From Prevotella sp. UBA6994 (GTDB taxonomy: Bacteria > Bacteroidota > Bacteroidia > Bacteroidales > Bacteroidaceae): a DNA stretch of 37,711 nucleotides. Positions 1 through 7,783 of the stretch are shown here, in pieces (within the stretch, counting starts at the first letter, position 1; each line of letters opens with the position of its first letter). The position numbers were made by a program, and so were the translations under genes. Where the stretch lies: contig DJXW01000006.1 in NCBI GenBank assembly GCA_002449845.1, positions 43,356-81,066 of the forward strand, read 5' to 3'. The notes beneath the pieces were generated by a model. That model saw nothing but the letters and a program-made list of their open reading frames with translations, was not told where the DNA came from and ran no database searches.

Positions 1-2
1 CT

Positions 3-182
3 GCTGAAGACGAACCTGAGACACCCAAACGTGCAGAGACGGGATTGACGGGATGGATAGACTGCTACCCTAAGAGCCGTCTGGCTGGTACACTCTTCTG
101 CGGTGGTGTGAACGATGCACGTGAAATAGTGGGCAATCCCAAACTGCAAGAGGCGTATGAATTAGGAAAAAGCATAGACTAA
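3..182 (+). CDS. Flavodoxin-family oxidoreductase, C-terminal part (partial at left edge)
   Basis: The first 59 codons in this frame are open from the window edge to TAA at 180-182. The peptide contains TGWIDCYPKSRLAGTLFCGG and ends NPKLQEAYELGKSID. This resembles the C-terminus of Bacteroidota flavodoxin-like, NADPH-dependent FMN reductases, where a Gly-rich GTLFxGGV segment is followed by a short helix. The FMN-binding N-terminal half is outside the window, so the reaction cannot be judged. It would be a cytoplasmic protein of the same broad family as those at 3891 and 21827. The next gene starts 42 bp later on the same strand. Confidence 0.6.
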   Translation, partial: AEDEPETPKRAETGLTGWIDCYPKSRLAGTLFCGGVNDAREIVGNPKLQEAYELGKSID

Positions 183-224
183 ATGTTCTCGAAGACGCAA
201 GTACATGAAAGTAAATAGGTATTT

Positions 225-938
225 ATGAAAGCGTTTATAGAATATTTCAAGAATATGCAGGAGCGAAACGGAGCGATAGGATATATCCACTCGTGTCCAG
301 AATTGATGGAGTGTGTTCAACAGATAGGATTCCTTCCCCTGTTGGAAGGCGGCATACGGGGCTATGCAGCAGAGAGCTTGATGGCTGAGGAATGTCGCTT
401 CACACAGTTTGATGATGGTTCATGGGAGTGGCCTCTGTGGCAGTGGAAAGGTTCAGTGGTGCGCGAGGGAGGCTGCGTCTATGGTAAGTTCTTTGCTGGA
501 AAGGCTGGATTCATCAGTCGTGAGTGGTGGTCCGACTTCTACAACTGGCGTCGCAGTCAGCATCCCGTCCCCGAAGAAGGTACAATCGAAGACATCATCC
601 TTTCTACGTTACGCGAGCAAGGTAGCATGATAACCCGCGAACTGCGTGCCGCGTGCGACTTCACGGGAAAGAATATGCGTTCTAAATTCGATGCATATAT
701 CAGTCGCTTGCAGATGGGTACTTATATCGTGACAGAAGATTTTGTCTATCCCGTGGACAAACACGGACGGGAATATGGTTTCGGTTGGTCGCTGCTAACA
801 ACACCTGAGCGATTGTTGGGACGTGAGGCTTGTCTGTGCGAAAGAACACCAGAAGAATCTTATGACCGCATCATAACGCATCTATCACGACTGCTGCCCA
901 ATGCACCCGAGAAACAAATTAAAAAGTTGATCAAGTGA
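225..938 (+). CDS. AlkZ-related winged-helix protein
   Basis: This 237-aa cytoplasmic protein resembles the AlkZ-related family, distant relatives of the YcaQ/AlkZ DNA glycosylases. Visible features are a GFLPL start, a Trp-rich patch (WEWPLWQWKGSVVREG, about residues 68-83) and CVYGKFFAGKAGFISREWW (about 84-102). A predicted winged-helix stretch follows (TREL...FTGKNMRSKFDAYISRLQ, about 137-162). AlkZ proper is larger, near 370-400 aa with a catalytic QxQ motif. I see no QxQ here, so glycosylase activity should not be assumed. ATG at 225 is the natural start, just after the previous stop. The next gene begins 22 bp downstream, suggesting one transcript. Confidence 0.6.
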   Translation: MKAFIEYFKNMQERNGAIGYIHSCPELMECVQQIGFLPLLEGGIRGYAAESLMAEECRFTQFDDGSWEWPLWQWKGSVVREGGCVYGKFFAGKAGFISREWWSDFYNWRRSQHPVPEEGTIEDIILSTLREQGSMITRELRAACDFTGKNMRSKFDAYISRLQMGTYIVTEDFVYPVDKHGREYGFGWSLLTTPERLLGREACLCERTPEESYDRIITHLSRLLPNAPEKQIKKLIK

Positions 939-960
939 CGATAATAAAAGTAATGTTATT

Positions 961-1557
961 ATGATTGAGCATTATATTACACAACAAACGGAGTTCCCCA
1001 TTAACGAGAGACTGCCTTGGGTGATGATAGATAAACTCTGCGAGACTCTTGGTACTATCATCGAGACACTCGGGGATGACTATGACATCAAAGACGGAGT
1101 AGCTATTCACAAGACAGCCGTCATCGGACATAACGTGACCATCAAGGCACCAGCCATCATCTCAGCCAATTGCTTTGTAGGTTCAAACTCATATCTGCGT
1201 GGCGGTGTGTTTATGGCTCCAGGAGCAAAAGTGGGCATCAGTTGTGAGGTGAAGACCTCTATATTACTCGAAGGTTCTGCGATAGCCCACTTCAATTTCA
1301 TTGGCTACAGCATCATCGGACACGATGTGAACATTGAGGCAGGGGCTATACTCTGCAACCATTACAACGAGCGCGAAGATGACACGGTGTTTGTACATGT
1401 CGATGGGCAACGCATATCTACAGGTCTTCATAAGTTCGGCTCACTCGTAGGTGACAACTGTCGCATAGGAGCCAATGCTGTACTTTCGCCTGGCACCTTG
1501 CTTCTGCCCAATACCATCGTGAAACGACTGGAACTCATTGAGCAAGACAAATTATAA
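961..1557 (+). CDS. Left-handed beta-helix (hexapeptide repeat) acyl/nucleotidyltransferase-like protein
   Basis: This 198-aa protein is built largely of hexapeptide turns: AIHKTAVIGHNVTIKAPAII, then IISANCFVGSN, GAKVGISCEVKTSIL, YSIIGHDVNIEAGAIL and GSLVGDNCRIGANAVLSPG. This is the left-handed beta-helix fold of GlmU C-terminal and related acyltransferases. The N-terminal 45 residues form a helical lead-in, and no pyrophosphorylase domain is present. By family it probably acts as a trimer transferring an acyl group to a sugar or nucleotide-sugar; the acceptor is unknown. It sits in a same-strand run of single-domain genes, 22 bp after the AlkZ-related gene and 8 bp before the glyoxalase-like gene. 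Confidence 0.7.
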   Translation: MIEHYITQQTEFPINERLPWVMIDKLCETLGTIIETLGDDYDIKDGVAIHKTAVIGHNVTIKAPAIISANCFVGSNSYLRGGVFMAPGAKVGISCEVKTSILLEGSAIAHFNFIGYSIIGHDVNIEAGAILCNHYNEREDDTVFVHVDGQRISTGLHKFGSLVGDNCRIGANAVLSPGTLLLPNTIVKRLELIEQDKL

Positions 1558-1565
1558 TCTTCGCC

Positions 1566-1955
1566 ATGTTACACTTGAATAAAGTACACCATATCGCCAT
1601 CATCTGTTCCGATTATCAGCGGAGTCTTTATTTCTACACCCACGTCCTCGGTCTGAAGGTCATAGCTGAGAATTATCGCGAGCAGCGCAAATCGTACAAA
1701 ACCGACTTAGCCCTTGGTGACGAGTATGTCATAGAATTGTTTTCGTTTCCATCGCCACCTCAGCGAGTGTCAAATCCCGAAGCTGCAGGTCTGCGGCATT
1801 TGGCTTTTGAGGTTAACGACATTTCGGAGGTCGTGGCAGAGTTGGATGTCCTCAACATAGCACACGAAGAGGTGAGAACGGGTGGGTTTACTGGCAAACA
1901 TTTTCTCTTCTTCCGAGATCCCGATGGCTTGCCGATAGAAGTTTATGAAAGATAA
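1566..1955 (+). CDS. VOC family protein (glyoxalase/bleomycin-resistance fold)
   Basis: This 129-aa protein is close to the usual length of a single-subunit vicinal oxygen chelate protein. It shows two paired beta-alpha-beta-beta-beta modules: KVHHIAIICSDYQRSLYFYTHVLGLKV at the start and GLRHLAFEVNDISEVVAEL at about residues 75-93. Likely metal ligands are His in HHIAI, Glu in VIELFSF, His in LRHLAF and Glu in PIEVYER. The sequence resembles the GloA2/SMU.1112c-like subgroup. The substrate is unknown; such proteins are lyases, dioxygenases or drug-binding proteins. The start lies 8 bp after the preceding stop, so the genes are probably co-transcribed. Confidence 0.8.
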   Translation: MLHLNKVHHIAIICSDYQRSLYFYTHVLGLKVIAENYREQRKSYKTDLALGDEYVIELFSFPSPPQRVSNPEAAGLRHLAFEVNDISEVVAELDVLNIAHEEVRTGGFTGKHFLFFRDPDGLPIEVYER

Positions 1956-1970
1956 ATCTCTATTGATTTA

Positions 1971-2168
1971 TACAACATAGTCCCGAAGGGACGATGAGAA
2001 TACAGGCAGGTGGTGAAGCGTAGCGAAACCCCTGCGAACAGAAGGACAGACCAAACATGTTAGTGTGTGCAAAATAGTCCCGAAGTGACAATGAGAATAC
2101 AGGCAGGTGGTGGAGCGTAGCGTAACCCCTGCAAACAAAATAACAAACCAAACATTAAACCCCCAAAG
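1971..2168. repeat. Upstream pair of RAYT-associated about 100-bp repeats
   Basis: Two head-to-tail copies of a degenerate unit start with the hairpin GTCCCGAAGGGAC (1980-1992; variant GTCCCGAAGTGAC at 2077-2089). Each continues with GAGAATACAGGCAGGTGG, a short GTAGCG stretch and ACCCCTGC. Spacing is 97 bp. The block ends in a second hairpin, CCCCCAAAGGGGG (2161-2173), directly before the transposase gene. Related copies, inverted and direct, lie on the other side of that gene. The arrangement is that of REP-like palindromes carried with a REP-associated tyrosine transposase. Confidence 0.75.
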
Positions 2169-2189
2169 GGGGTGACAGAATATAAAAGT

Positions 2190-2645
2190 ATGGCAAGTAC
2201 ATTAGTAAAGATAGACGTGCATCTGATCTTTCATGTCAAAAGTACAGGCACTATAATGCGAACCGAAGACCTGGAACGCATATTCCCGTACATAGGCGGT
2301 ATCATCAAGGGAATCGGAGGCTTACCCATTGCTGTGGGTGGTATGCCCGACCATATACACATATTGACATCTTTTCCAAAAACAATGTCGCTTGCAGAAT
2401 TTGTCAAGAATGTCAAGGCTGACAGCAGCAAATGGATGAAGTCGTTAGATGCCTATTACGGGAAGTTTGCATGGCAAGAAGGTTATGGAGCGTTTTCGGT
2501 TAGTCCTTCATTGGTGGACAAAACGATACATTACATTCGTAATCAGTCGGAACATCATAAAAAAAGGACCTTCCAAGAGGAATACAAATTGTTTCTTGAT
2601 GCGTATGGTATTCAATACGATGAGCGGTATGCGTTTGGAGATTAG
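2190..2645 (+). mobile_element. IS200/RAYT-type HUH transposase gene (REP-associated tyrosine transposase)
   Basis: This 151-aa protein belongs to the Y1 HUH single-strand transposase superfamily. The beta strand VHLIFHVK is near the start. The HUH metal motif is DHIHIL (His55 and His57 from this start). The nucleophile is very likely Tyr115 in IHYIRNQSEHH, followed by the typical KRTFQEEY tail and YDERY end. ATG at 2190 is preferred over a GTG at 2172 because homologues begin just before the first beta strand. No accessory tnpB is present. Palindromic repeats flank the gene on both sides, which suits a domesticated RAYT better than a classical IS605 element. Known RAYTs cut single-stranded DNA at REP hairpins; cutting of the repeats here is inference. 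Confidence 0.85.
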
Positions 2646-2649
2646 GTGC

Positions 2650-3165
2650 ATATTGGTCTGTCGTCCTTTCAGGACTAAAACTTGGGGGATGGTTCGTTCG
2701 TTAACAGGGGTTCCGCTTCGCTCCACCGCCTGCCTGTGTTCTCGACGTCCTTTCAGGACTTTGACTGGTCGAGTTTCGTGAACAGGTGGAGCGTTACGCT
2801 CCCCGCAAATAGAGTGATAAGTCAAACTTATTTGTGTGCGCAACATAGTCCCGAAGGGACGATAAGAATACAGGCAGGCGGTGAAGCGAAGCGAAACCCC
2901 TGCAAACAGAAAGACAGACCAAACATCTTTGTGTGTTGTGTGCGCAACATAGTCCCGAAGGGACGATGAGAATACAGGCAGGTGGTGTAGCGAAACCCCT
3001 GTAAACAGAAAGACAGATCAAACATCTTTGTGTGTTGTGTGCGCAACATAGTCCCGAAGGGACGATGAGAATACAGGCAGGCGGTGAAGCGAAGCGAAAC
3101 CCCTGCAAACAGAAGATAAACCAGACAATGGCCCCCATGGTGGGTGACAGAATAAAATATGATAT
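2650..3165. repeat. Downstream cluster of RAYT-associated repeats (two inverted, three direct)
   Basis: Immediately after the transposase lie two inverted-type hairpins GTCCTTTCAGGAC (2663-2675 and 2747-2759) with the reverse complement of the repeat body between them (about 2706-2738). Three direct units follow, with GTCCCGAAGGGAC at 2848-2860, 2952-2964 and 3051-3063, spaced 104 and 99 bp apart. Units share ACAGGCAGG, GCGAAACCCCTG, AGACAGA and AACATCTTTGTGTGTTGTG. The cluster ends with GGTGGGTGACAGAATAAAAT (about 3132-3152), which mirrors the GGGGGTGACAGAATATAAAA just before the transposase and probably marks the far end of an ancestral element. No gene is credible here; open frames are by-products of the repeats. 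Confidence 0.75.
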
Positions 3166-3197
3166 GGACATTAATGTGTAAACATCAATAAAAAACA

Positions 3198-3788
3198 ATG
3201 AAGAAGATTTTGTTCCTCCACGGATTCTATGCCAGCGGTCAATGTGTGCCAGCTTTGGCTTTGCGCGATGCTTTCAAAGGTAGGGCAGAGGTGCTGACAC
3301 CCGATCTGCCAATGCACCCAAAGGAGGCCATCAGCTTTATCCGCGAGTTGATCGACAAAGAAAATCCCGACCTCTTGGTGGGAAACAGTTGCGGGTCGTT
3401 TTATGCGCAGATGGTGGCTCCTGTCGTTGGCATTCCTGCTTTGCTTGGCAATCCGCACTTCAAGATGACGGAGTTCCTACGTGAGCGTATCGGCCAACAT
3501 CAATACAAGTCGCCTCGCAAAGACGGCAAACAAGACTTTACAATCGACGAGGCCTTGATAGAGGAATTTGCCGAAGTGGAAACAGTGCAATTTGATTCAT
3601 GCAATCCGCTTTGCAAAGACCGCATCTGGGGATTGTTTGGCGAGCAAGACACACTGGCACACTTCGAACCGCTCTTCTTGAAACATTACGAAAGGAGTTT
3701 CCATTTCCCCGGCGGTCACACGCCCACGGCAGAGGAAGTCCGTACATGGTATGTGCCGTTGGCGGAGAAGTTGCTGAGGGAATTTTAA
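3198..3788 (+). CDS. YqiA/YcfP-type alpha/beta-fold hydrolase
   Basis: This 196-aa cytoplasmic serine hydrolase starts with KKILFLHGFYASGQ (oxyanion His-Gly) and has the nucleophile elbow GNSCGSF (G-x-S-x-G, Ser at about residue 64). The candidate acid is Asp in LFGEQDTLAHF (about 151) and the catalytic His is in FHFPGGHTPT (about 174). Length and order match the compact YqiA-like esterases, which lack a large lid domain. The substrate is unknown. The gene follows the RAYT repeat cluster and is separated from the next real gene by about 100 bp containing an 18-codon ORF. Confidence 0.7.
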   Translation: MKKILFLHGFYASGQCVPALALRDAFKGRAEVLTPDLPMHPKEAISFIRELIDKENPDLLVGNSCGSFYAQMVAPVVGIPALLGNPHFKMTEFLRERIGQHQYKSPRKDGKQDFTIDEALIEEFAEVETVQFDSCNPLCKDRIWGLFGEQDTLAHFEPLFLKHYERSFHFPGGHTPTAEEVRTWYVPLAEKLLREF

Positions 3789-3799
3789 TAACATAAAGA

Positions 3800-3856
3800 T
3801 GGATGTAAGGCTGTTTATACAAGACGTGTCTGACATCATCCGTTCCAACGAATAAC
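3800..3856 (+). other. 18-codon ORF resembling the start of a DUF169 gene
   Basis: ATG at 3800 opens MDVRLFIQDVSDIIRSNE and stops at 3856. The first nine codons closely match the start of the DUF169 gene at 9388 (MDVKQFIQDF), including the DNA string GTTTATACAAGA. It is probably a remnant of a second DUF169 gene or of a shared 5' end. A translated leader peptide is possible but nothing else supports it. Confidence 0.35.
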
Positions 3857-3890
3857 ATTTAATGACAATAACGATAAAAAGAAAAAGAGT

Positions 3891-4541
3891 ATGAGCAAGA
3901 AAATCATTGCAGTCAATGCAGGCCCCAGGAAGGGCTGGAATACTGATTCACTAATCATGGAAGCTGCCAAGGGCGCAGAGTCTGCTGGGGCCGAAGTACA
4001 GAAATTCGACCTGTTCAGGCTTGAGAAATATACCGGATGTATCTCCTGTTTCGGGTGCAAGCGGGAGAAGAACAAGAGTCATTGCATCTGTCGCGACGGG
4101 CTGACACCTGTGTTGGATGCCATTCGGGAGTCTGACGGTCTGATCATCGGTTCACCAAATTATCTCTCTGAGATGACTGCCTCTTTCCGTGCCTTGTACG
4201 AAAGACTGATATTCCAGCACCTGACCTACAACGTCGAAAAGCCTTGTTGCAACGAGCACCCGATTCCCGTATTGCTGATCATGACGAGCAACGCCCCAGA
4301 CAATATGTATATGGGACTCGTGCAGAACTATCAGCAGGTGCTGAGTCGCTTCGTAGGTCCTACGGAGATATTTGTCAGCGGCGATACCCTCCAGTTGAAA
4401 GACTATGGCAAAACCGACTGGCCCTGGACGCTGTTCAATCCGGAGAGCAAGAAACTCAGACATGAGACAGTCTTTCCGCAGCACTTGAAACAGGTGTTTG
4501 ATATGGGAGCCGCATTGGTCAGAAAGGAAGTTGGCATTTAA
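3891..4541 (+). CDS. Flavodoxin-family NAD(P)H-dependent oxidoreductase
   Basis: This 216-aa protein has the flavodoxin-like fold. The FMN phosphate loop is NAGPRKGWNTDSL (about residues 9-21). A Cys cluster, CISCFGCKREKNKSHCICRD (about 50-69), matches the family of iron-sulfur flavoproteins and NADPH-dependent FMN reductases. The second flavin loop is IIGSPNYLSEMTASFRALYERL (about 86-107). By family it reduces flavin or a small electrophile such as a quinone or nitro compound; the physiological substrate is not visible. ATG at 3891 is preceded by an A/T-rich leader. The membrane acyltransferase follows about 50 bp downstream on the same strand. Confidence 0.8.
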   Translation: MSKKIIAVNAGPRKGWNTDSLIMEAAKGAESAGAEVQKFDLFRLEKYTGCISCFGCKREKNKSHCICRDGLTPVLDAIRESDGLIIGSPNYLSEMTASFRALYERLIFQHLTYNVEKPCCNEHPIPVLLIMTSNAPDNMYMGLVQNYQQVLSRFVGPTEIFVSGDTLQLKDYGKTDWPWTLFNPESKKLRHETVFPQHLKQVFDMGAALVRKEVGI

Positions 4542-4593
4542 TGATAGTGCAATAATATTAAATCAGATACATACCAATTTAACTGATAGAACA

Positions 4594-5679
4594 ATGACAA
4601 AGGAACGAATAGCTTTTGTTGATTACATCCGCGTAATCGCCTGCCTGCTGGTGATGGTGGTACACGCCAGTGAGCAGTTTTATAACATGGGGCCAGTGTC
4701 GCAGGTGGTGAATGAGGACAACCGCCTGTGGGTGTCAATCTATGACGGTTTCTTCGGGCGCATATCCGTCCCGCTATTTATGATTGTCTCGGCATTCTTG
4801 CTGGTGCCTATGAAGTCGGGCATGACGATGAGCCAGTTCTATCGCCGGCGATTCCTGCGCATCCTGCCGCCATTCGCTTGCTTCCTGGTGCTCTATGCGG
4901 TGCTGCCGGCCACTTGGGGCGGATTCACATGGGAAGAGGCAGTGCAGCAGCTGAAGATGGTGTCCTTCAACTTCCCGCTGTGGGGCGGTCATCTGTGGTT
5001 CATGTATCCGCTCATCAGTCTCTACCTCATCATTCCCGTGGTGTCGCCCTGGCTCGAAAGGTCAAGTGCCAAGGACGAACGGATATTCCTCGGTATCTTC
5101 GCCTTCTCCACGCTCACCCCTTGGCTGCACCGCTTCGTGTCGGCCGAACTCTGGGGTGAATGTTTCTGGAATCACTTCTCTGCCCTGTGGTACTGCTCGG
5201 GCTACTTGGGCTATCTGGTATTGGCTCATTATATACGGGTTCATCTGAAATGGAACAGGCAGAAGCGGCTGACCGTCGGGGCAATCTGTTTTGTGACAGG
5301 CGGACTATTCACAGCTTGGAGTTTCTGGTGGAAGGCCGTGCCAGGCATTGAGATGGAGACACCGATGATGGAGTGGGCTTGGGAGTTCTGCACACCCAAT
5401 GTGTTACTTGCCACTTTCGGCGCTTTCCTGTTGTTCAGCTGCATTCAGAAAGCTCCCAGATGGATCAATAGTCTGGCAAAGCTCACCTTCGGAATGTATC
5501 TGATGCACATCTTTTTCCTCGTATTTATCGCCCAGTGGATCATTGGCGGCGATGTGGCCCATCCGCTACTGCCCGTATGGCTGGCCATTCCCGCCATCGC
5601 ACTGCTCACCTTCCTGTGTTGTGCAGTTACCACGAAACTCCTTTCACTGATTCCGGGCAGTAAATACGTGATTGGTTAA
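4594..5679 (+). CDS. Acyltransferase family 3 (OatA/OafA-like) integral membrane protein
   Basis: This 361-aa protein has about ten hydrophobic segments and the acyltransferase-3 start FVDYIRVIACLLVMVVHASE (His in the conserved R-x10-H arrangement). Positively charged FYRRRFLRILPP (about residues 87-98) is the second conserved motif. By family it transfers an acetyl or other acyl group across the inner membrane to a sugar, peptidoglycan or lipid; the acceptor cannot be read. The frame stays open upstream into the preceding gene, but ATG at 4594 fits the family start and follows an A/T-rich leader. The DUF1349 lipoprotein gene begins 18 bp after its stop, so the two are probably co-transcribed. 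Confidence 0.85.
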   Translation: MTKERIAFVDYIRVIACLLVMVVHASEQFYNMGPVSQVVNEDNRLWVSIYDGFFGRISVPLFMIVSAFLLVPMKSGMTMSQFYRRRFLRILPPFACFLVLYAVLPATWGGFTWEEAVQQLKMVSFNFPLWGGHLWFMYPLISLYLIIPVVSPWLERSSAKDERIFLGIFAFSTLTPWLHRFVSAELWGECFWNHFSALWYCSGYLGYLVLAHYIRVHLKWNRQKRLTVGAICFVTGGLFTAWSFWWKAVPGIEMETPMMEWAWEFCTPNVLLATFGAFLLFSCIQKAPRWINSLAKLTFGMYLMHIFFLVFIAQWIIGGDVAHPLLPVWLAIPAIALLTFLCCAVTTKLLSLIPGSKYVIG

Positions 5680-5697
5680 CGATTAACAAAAACAAAT

Positions 5698-6432
5698 ATG
5701 AAAAAGCAACTATTATCATTATTAAGCATATGTCTCATGCTGACGGCATGTGGACAGCAAGGCAAACAGGAAACGACTATGGATTTCGTTGACAACGTAA
5801 AGGTGGCACTCTCTGACAGCGGCCACATCGATTTGAGCATCCTCCAGTGGACGCGGGAGCCTGCAAAGTTTGAAATTAAGGACGACTCCATCCGCATCAC
5901 CACTGCTCCGAAGACCGACCTCTGGCAGCGTACGTACTATCACTTCCAGAACGACAATGCCCCCGTGTTGCAGATGAAGACGCGAGAGAAGTTTTTCAGC
6001 TTCGTGGTGAAGACCGACTTTACGGAGAGTCACCACCGCTTTGATCAATGTGGCATCGTGATGTATCTCGATAACGAGAACTGGCTGAAAGGCTCGGTGG
6101 AATACGAGAACGAGGAGTTCCAGCACTTGGGCAGCGTAGCCACCAATAATGGCTATTCTGACTGGGCCACGACAGCCATCCCTGCCGATGTTAAGACCAT
6201 GTGGTACCGCTTCTCGCGCCGCGAGGATGACTACTGCATCGAATGCTCCGCGGATGGCGTTAAGTTCAGCCAGATGCGAATCTGCCACATGTATGCTGGT
6301 GCCGACGAAATAAGCTTTGGCATCTATGCCTGTTCGCCCGAGGAATCGTCCTTCACTGCAGTCTTCTCGGACATGAAGATCACCGAGTGTGCCTGGAAGG
6401 CTCACGACGGCCAGCAGCCTGACAAGGAATAG
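5698..6432 (+). CDS. DUF1349-type lipoprotein (concanavalin-like fold)
   Basis: This 244-aa lipoprotein has signal KKQLLSLLSICLMLTACG, with lipobox LTAC and lipidated Cys18. The body carries DUF1349 features: LQWTREPAKFEIKDDSIRI, DLWQRTYYHF, a central FDQCGIVMYLDNENWLKGSVEYE, then TMWYRFSRRED and FGIYACSPEESSFTAVFSD. DUF1349 proteins are beta-sandwich proteins related to concanavalin-like lectins, and their substrate is usually unknown. It is probably anchored to the outer or inner membrane. A stop-linked motif follows 5 bp after its TAG. Confidence 0.8.
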   Translation: MKKQLLSLLSICLMLTACGQQGKQETTMDFVDNVKVALSDSGHIDLSILQWTREPAKFEIKDDSIRITTAPKTDLWQRTYYHFQNDNAPVLQMKTREKFFSFVVKTDFTESHHRFDQCGIVMYLDNENWLKGSVEYENEEFQHLGSVATNNGYSDWATTAIPADVKTMWYRFSRREDDYCIECSADGVKFSQMRICHMYAGADEISFGIYACSPEESSFTAVFSDMKITECAWKAHDGQQPDKE

Positions 6433-6437
6433 TAACA

Positions 6438-6453
6438 GATAAATCGGAATTTA
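6438..6453 (+). repeat. Stop-linked motif, exact copy 1
   Basis: GATAAATCGGAATTTA lies 5 bp after the stop of the DUF1349 gene and 5 bp before the next ATG (6459). The motif is internally symmetric (ATAAAT-CGGA-ATTTAT with the following T). Confidence 0.8.
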
Positions 6454-6458
6454 TAATT

Positions 6459-7073
6459 ATGACCAGAGAAGAATCAAGAGCGCGTAATGCATTGGAGAAA
6501 GTCTCCAATAAGTGTAGGAAACAAGTGGCAAAGAGGTTTGGCTGGAAACAAAACGATTATCTCAATTGGAAAATAGATTCTGGCTACTATTTTAGCTTGT
6601 GTCATTTGGTCTTGGAGCAGGTTGAACTTTCTGTGAAGCCATACTTTATTGATGACTTATTGTGGGATATACTTGAGATGCCAGAAAACAAACAAGCACC
6701 TAAAAGTTTAAGAGGTAATGGAGCTTTTACAGTTCGAGGTGTACACTTAAAGGAGTACGTTGTATTTGATACTGGAATAATTCCAGCTTACACAGAAGAC
6801 GATGTGGCAGCCCGATGGGAGAACACGTTCAATGCTGTAGAAGCAGACATTGCTCGTTTCCTCAGAGAGAATCCCAATCCCGATAGTTTTTGCCCAACAG
6901 GACAAACGAATCGTATTTACGATTTAATGATGGATATACACTCTGGTAATCTTGACCAAGTTCTAGAAAAGATTGAATTATACAAGACAAACCATATGGG
7001 AGTATTCTTTCGTGGTCCTAAAGGCTATGATTATGAGTATATTGAGAGATGGATTGGTGGTCGAAAGCAGTAA
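6459..7073 (+). CDS. Uncharacterised cytoplasmic protein
   Basis: I do not recognise this 204-aa protein. It has no signal peptide or membrane segment. Notable stretches are RKQVAKRFGWKQNDYLNWKI near the start, GYYFSLCHLVLEQVELSVKPYFIDDLLWDIL (about residues 42-72) and a basic end FFRGPKGYDYEYIERWIGGRKQ. It resembles small single-gene proteins scattered in Bacteroidales accessory regions, and an immunity-like or polymorphic-toxin context is possible but unproven. Codon use is more A/T-rich than the two genes before it, which hints at separate acquisition. Its stop TAA is the first three bases of an inverted copy of the stop-linked motif, and another copy precedes its ATG. Confidence 0.6.
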   Translation: MTREESRARNALEKVSNKCRKQVAKRFGWKQNDYLNWKIDSGYYFSLCHLVLEQVELSVKPYFIDDLLWDILEMPENKQAPKSLRGNGAFTVRGVHLKEYVVFDTGIIPAYTEDDVAARWENTFNAVEADIARFLRENPNPDSFCPTGQTNRIYDLMMDIHSGNLDQVLEKIELYKTNHMGVFFRGPKGYDYEYIERWIGGRKQ

Positions 7074-7086
7074 ATTCCAATTTATC
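7071..7086 (-). repeat. Stop-linked motif, inverted copy (one mismatch)
   Basis: TAAATTCCAATTTATC is the reverse complement of GATAAATTGGAATTTA, one base from the consensus. Its TAA is the stop codon of the preceding gene. The next ATG is 61 bp downstream. Confidence 0.75.
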
Positions 7087-7146
7087 GGACTGAACGACTA
7101 TTGCAAAGAACATGGATATAAAAATGGTAATAAAGAAAATAAAGTT

Positions 7147-7695
7147 ATGACAGAATTTGAAAAGATGCGCAGTGAAGAGTTCTATGACTTTACAAGCGAG
7201 GAATGCCTGGCAAGTTACTACAGGGCCAAGCATATTTGTGCAAAACTTCAAACCATGACCGTCGAGGATGAAGATTACAGACCGACGATAGAAATGTTAA
7301 TTCCCAGCATTCCCGAATCATCGACCGTGTCACCACCATTCCATTGCGACCATGGTCACGGCATACGGTTAGGTGAGAATGTCTTTATCAACTATAACGG
7401 CACGATGCTCGATGGAGGCTTGATCACCATCGGTAGCAACACACAGGTTGGTCCTAACTGCCAATTTCTGACTCCGAATCATCCCATCGACTATGTTGAG
7501 CGTCGCAAACCCATCGAACGATGTTCTCCGATAACCATCGGTGAGGATTGTTGGTTGGGTGGTGGCGTAACGGTATGTCCTGGTGTTACCATTGGCGACC
7601 GTTGCATCATCGGAGCAGGAAGTGTAGTGGTTAAGGATATACCTTCCGATTCGATGGCTGTAGGCAATCCCTGTCGGGTCATCCGTAAGTTATGA
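7147..7695 (+). CDS. Sugar O-acetyltransferase (maltose/galactoside acetyltransferase-like)
   Basis: This 182-aa protein has the N-terminal Mac domain (MTEFEKMRSEEFYDF, then ARYYR-like LASYYRAKHICAKL). A left-handed beta-helix follows: GIRLGENVFINYNGTMLDGGLITIGSNTQVGPNCQF, catalytic-region His in LTPNHPID, and ITIGEDCWLGGGVTVCPGVTIGDRCIIGAGSVVVKDIP. This is the LacA/Maa family, trimeric acetyl-CoA-dependent sugar acetyltransferases. The frame is open further upstream, but homologues start at the M-T-E-F position, ATG 7147. It is one of three hexapeptide acyltransferases in the window, with those at 961 and 29424. Confidence 0.85.
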   Translation: MTEFEKMRSEEFYDFTSEECLASYYRAKHICAKLQTMTVEDEDYRPTIEMLIPSIPESSTVSPPFHCDHGHGIRLGENVFINYNGTMLDGGLITIGSNTQVGPNCQFLTPNHPIDYVERRKPIERCSPITIGEDCWLGGGVTVCPGVTIGDRCIIGAGSVVVKDIPSDSMAVGNPCRVIRKL

Positions 7696-7722
7696 GATAA
7701 AAATGAATAAACAGAAAGATAT

Positions 7723-7773
7723 ATGAAAAAGGTCATTAGCTCGCTGAGAACTTTCAGGAAAGTGCCTAAATAA
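7723..7773 (+). other. 16-residue ORF between acetyltransferase and EamA genes
   Basis: ATG at 7723 encodes MKKVISSLRTFRKVPK and stops at 7773, 10 bp before the EamA start. It may be a leftover 5' end of a lost gene or a short upstream ORF affecting the transporter. No homology is recognised. Confidence 0.25.
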
Positions 7774-7783
7774 TTATTTGAGA

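Noticed and set aside
2848..3063. Regular repeats as a CRISPR array
   Set aside because: Units are about 100 bp with the whole body conserved, not 25-40 bp repeats with unique spacers; there are no cas genes and a RAYT gene is adjacent.
2794..3198. 134-aa minus-strand ORF with repeated FASPPACILIVPSGLCC segments
   Set aside because: It lies entirely in the RAYT repeats; the peptide repetition mirrors the DNA repeats, and there is no family match or start signal.
5722..6405. 227-aa minus-strand ORF opposite the DUF1349 lipoprotein
   Set aside because: It is a complement of a well-supported gene, with His-, Val- and Arg-rich shadow composition and no motif.
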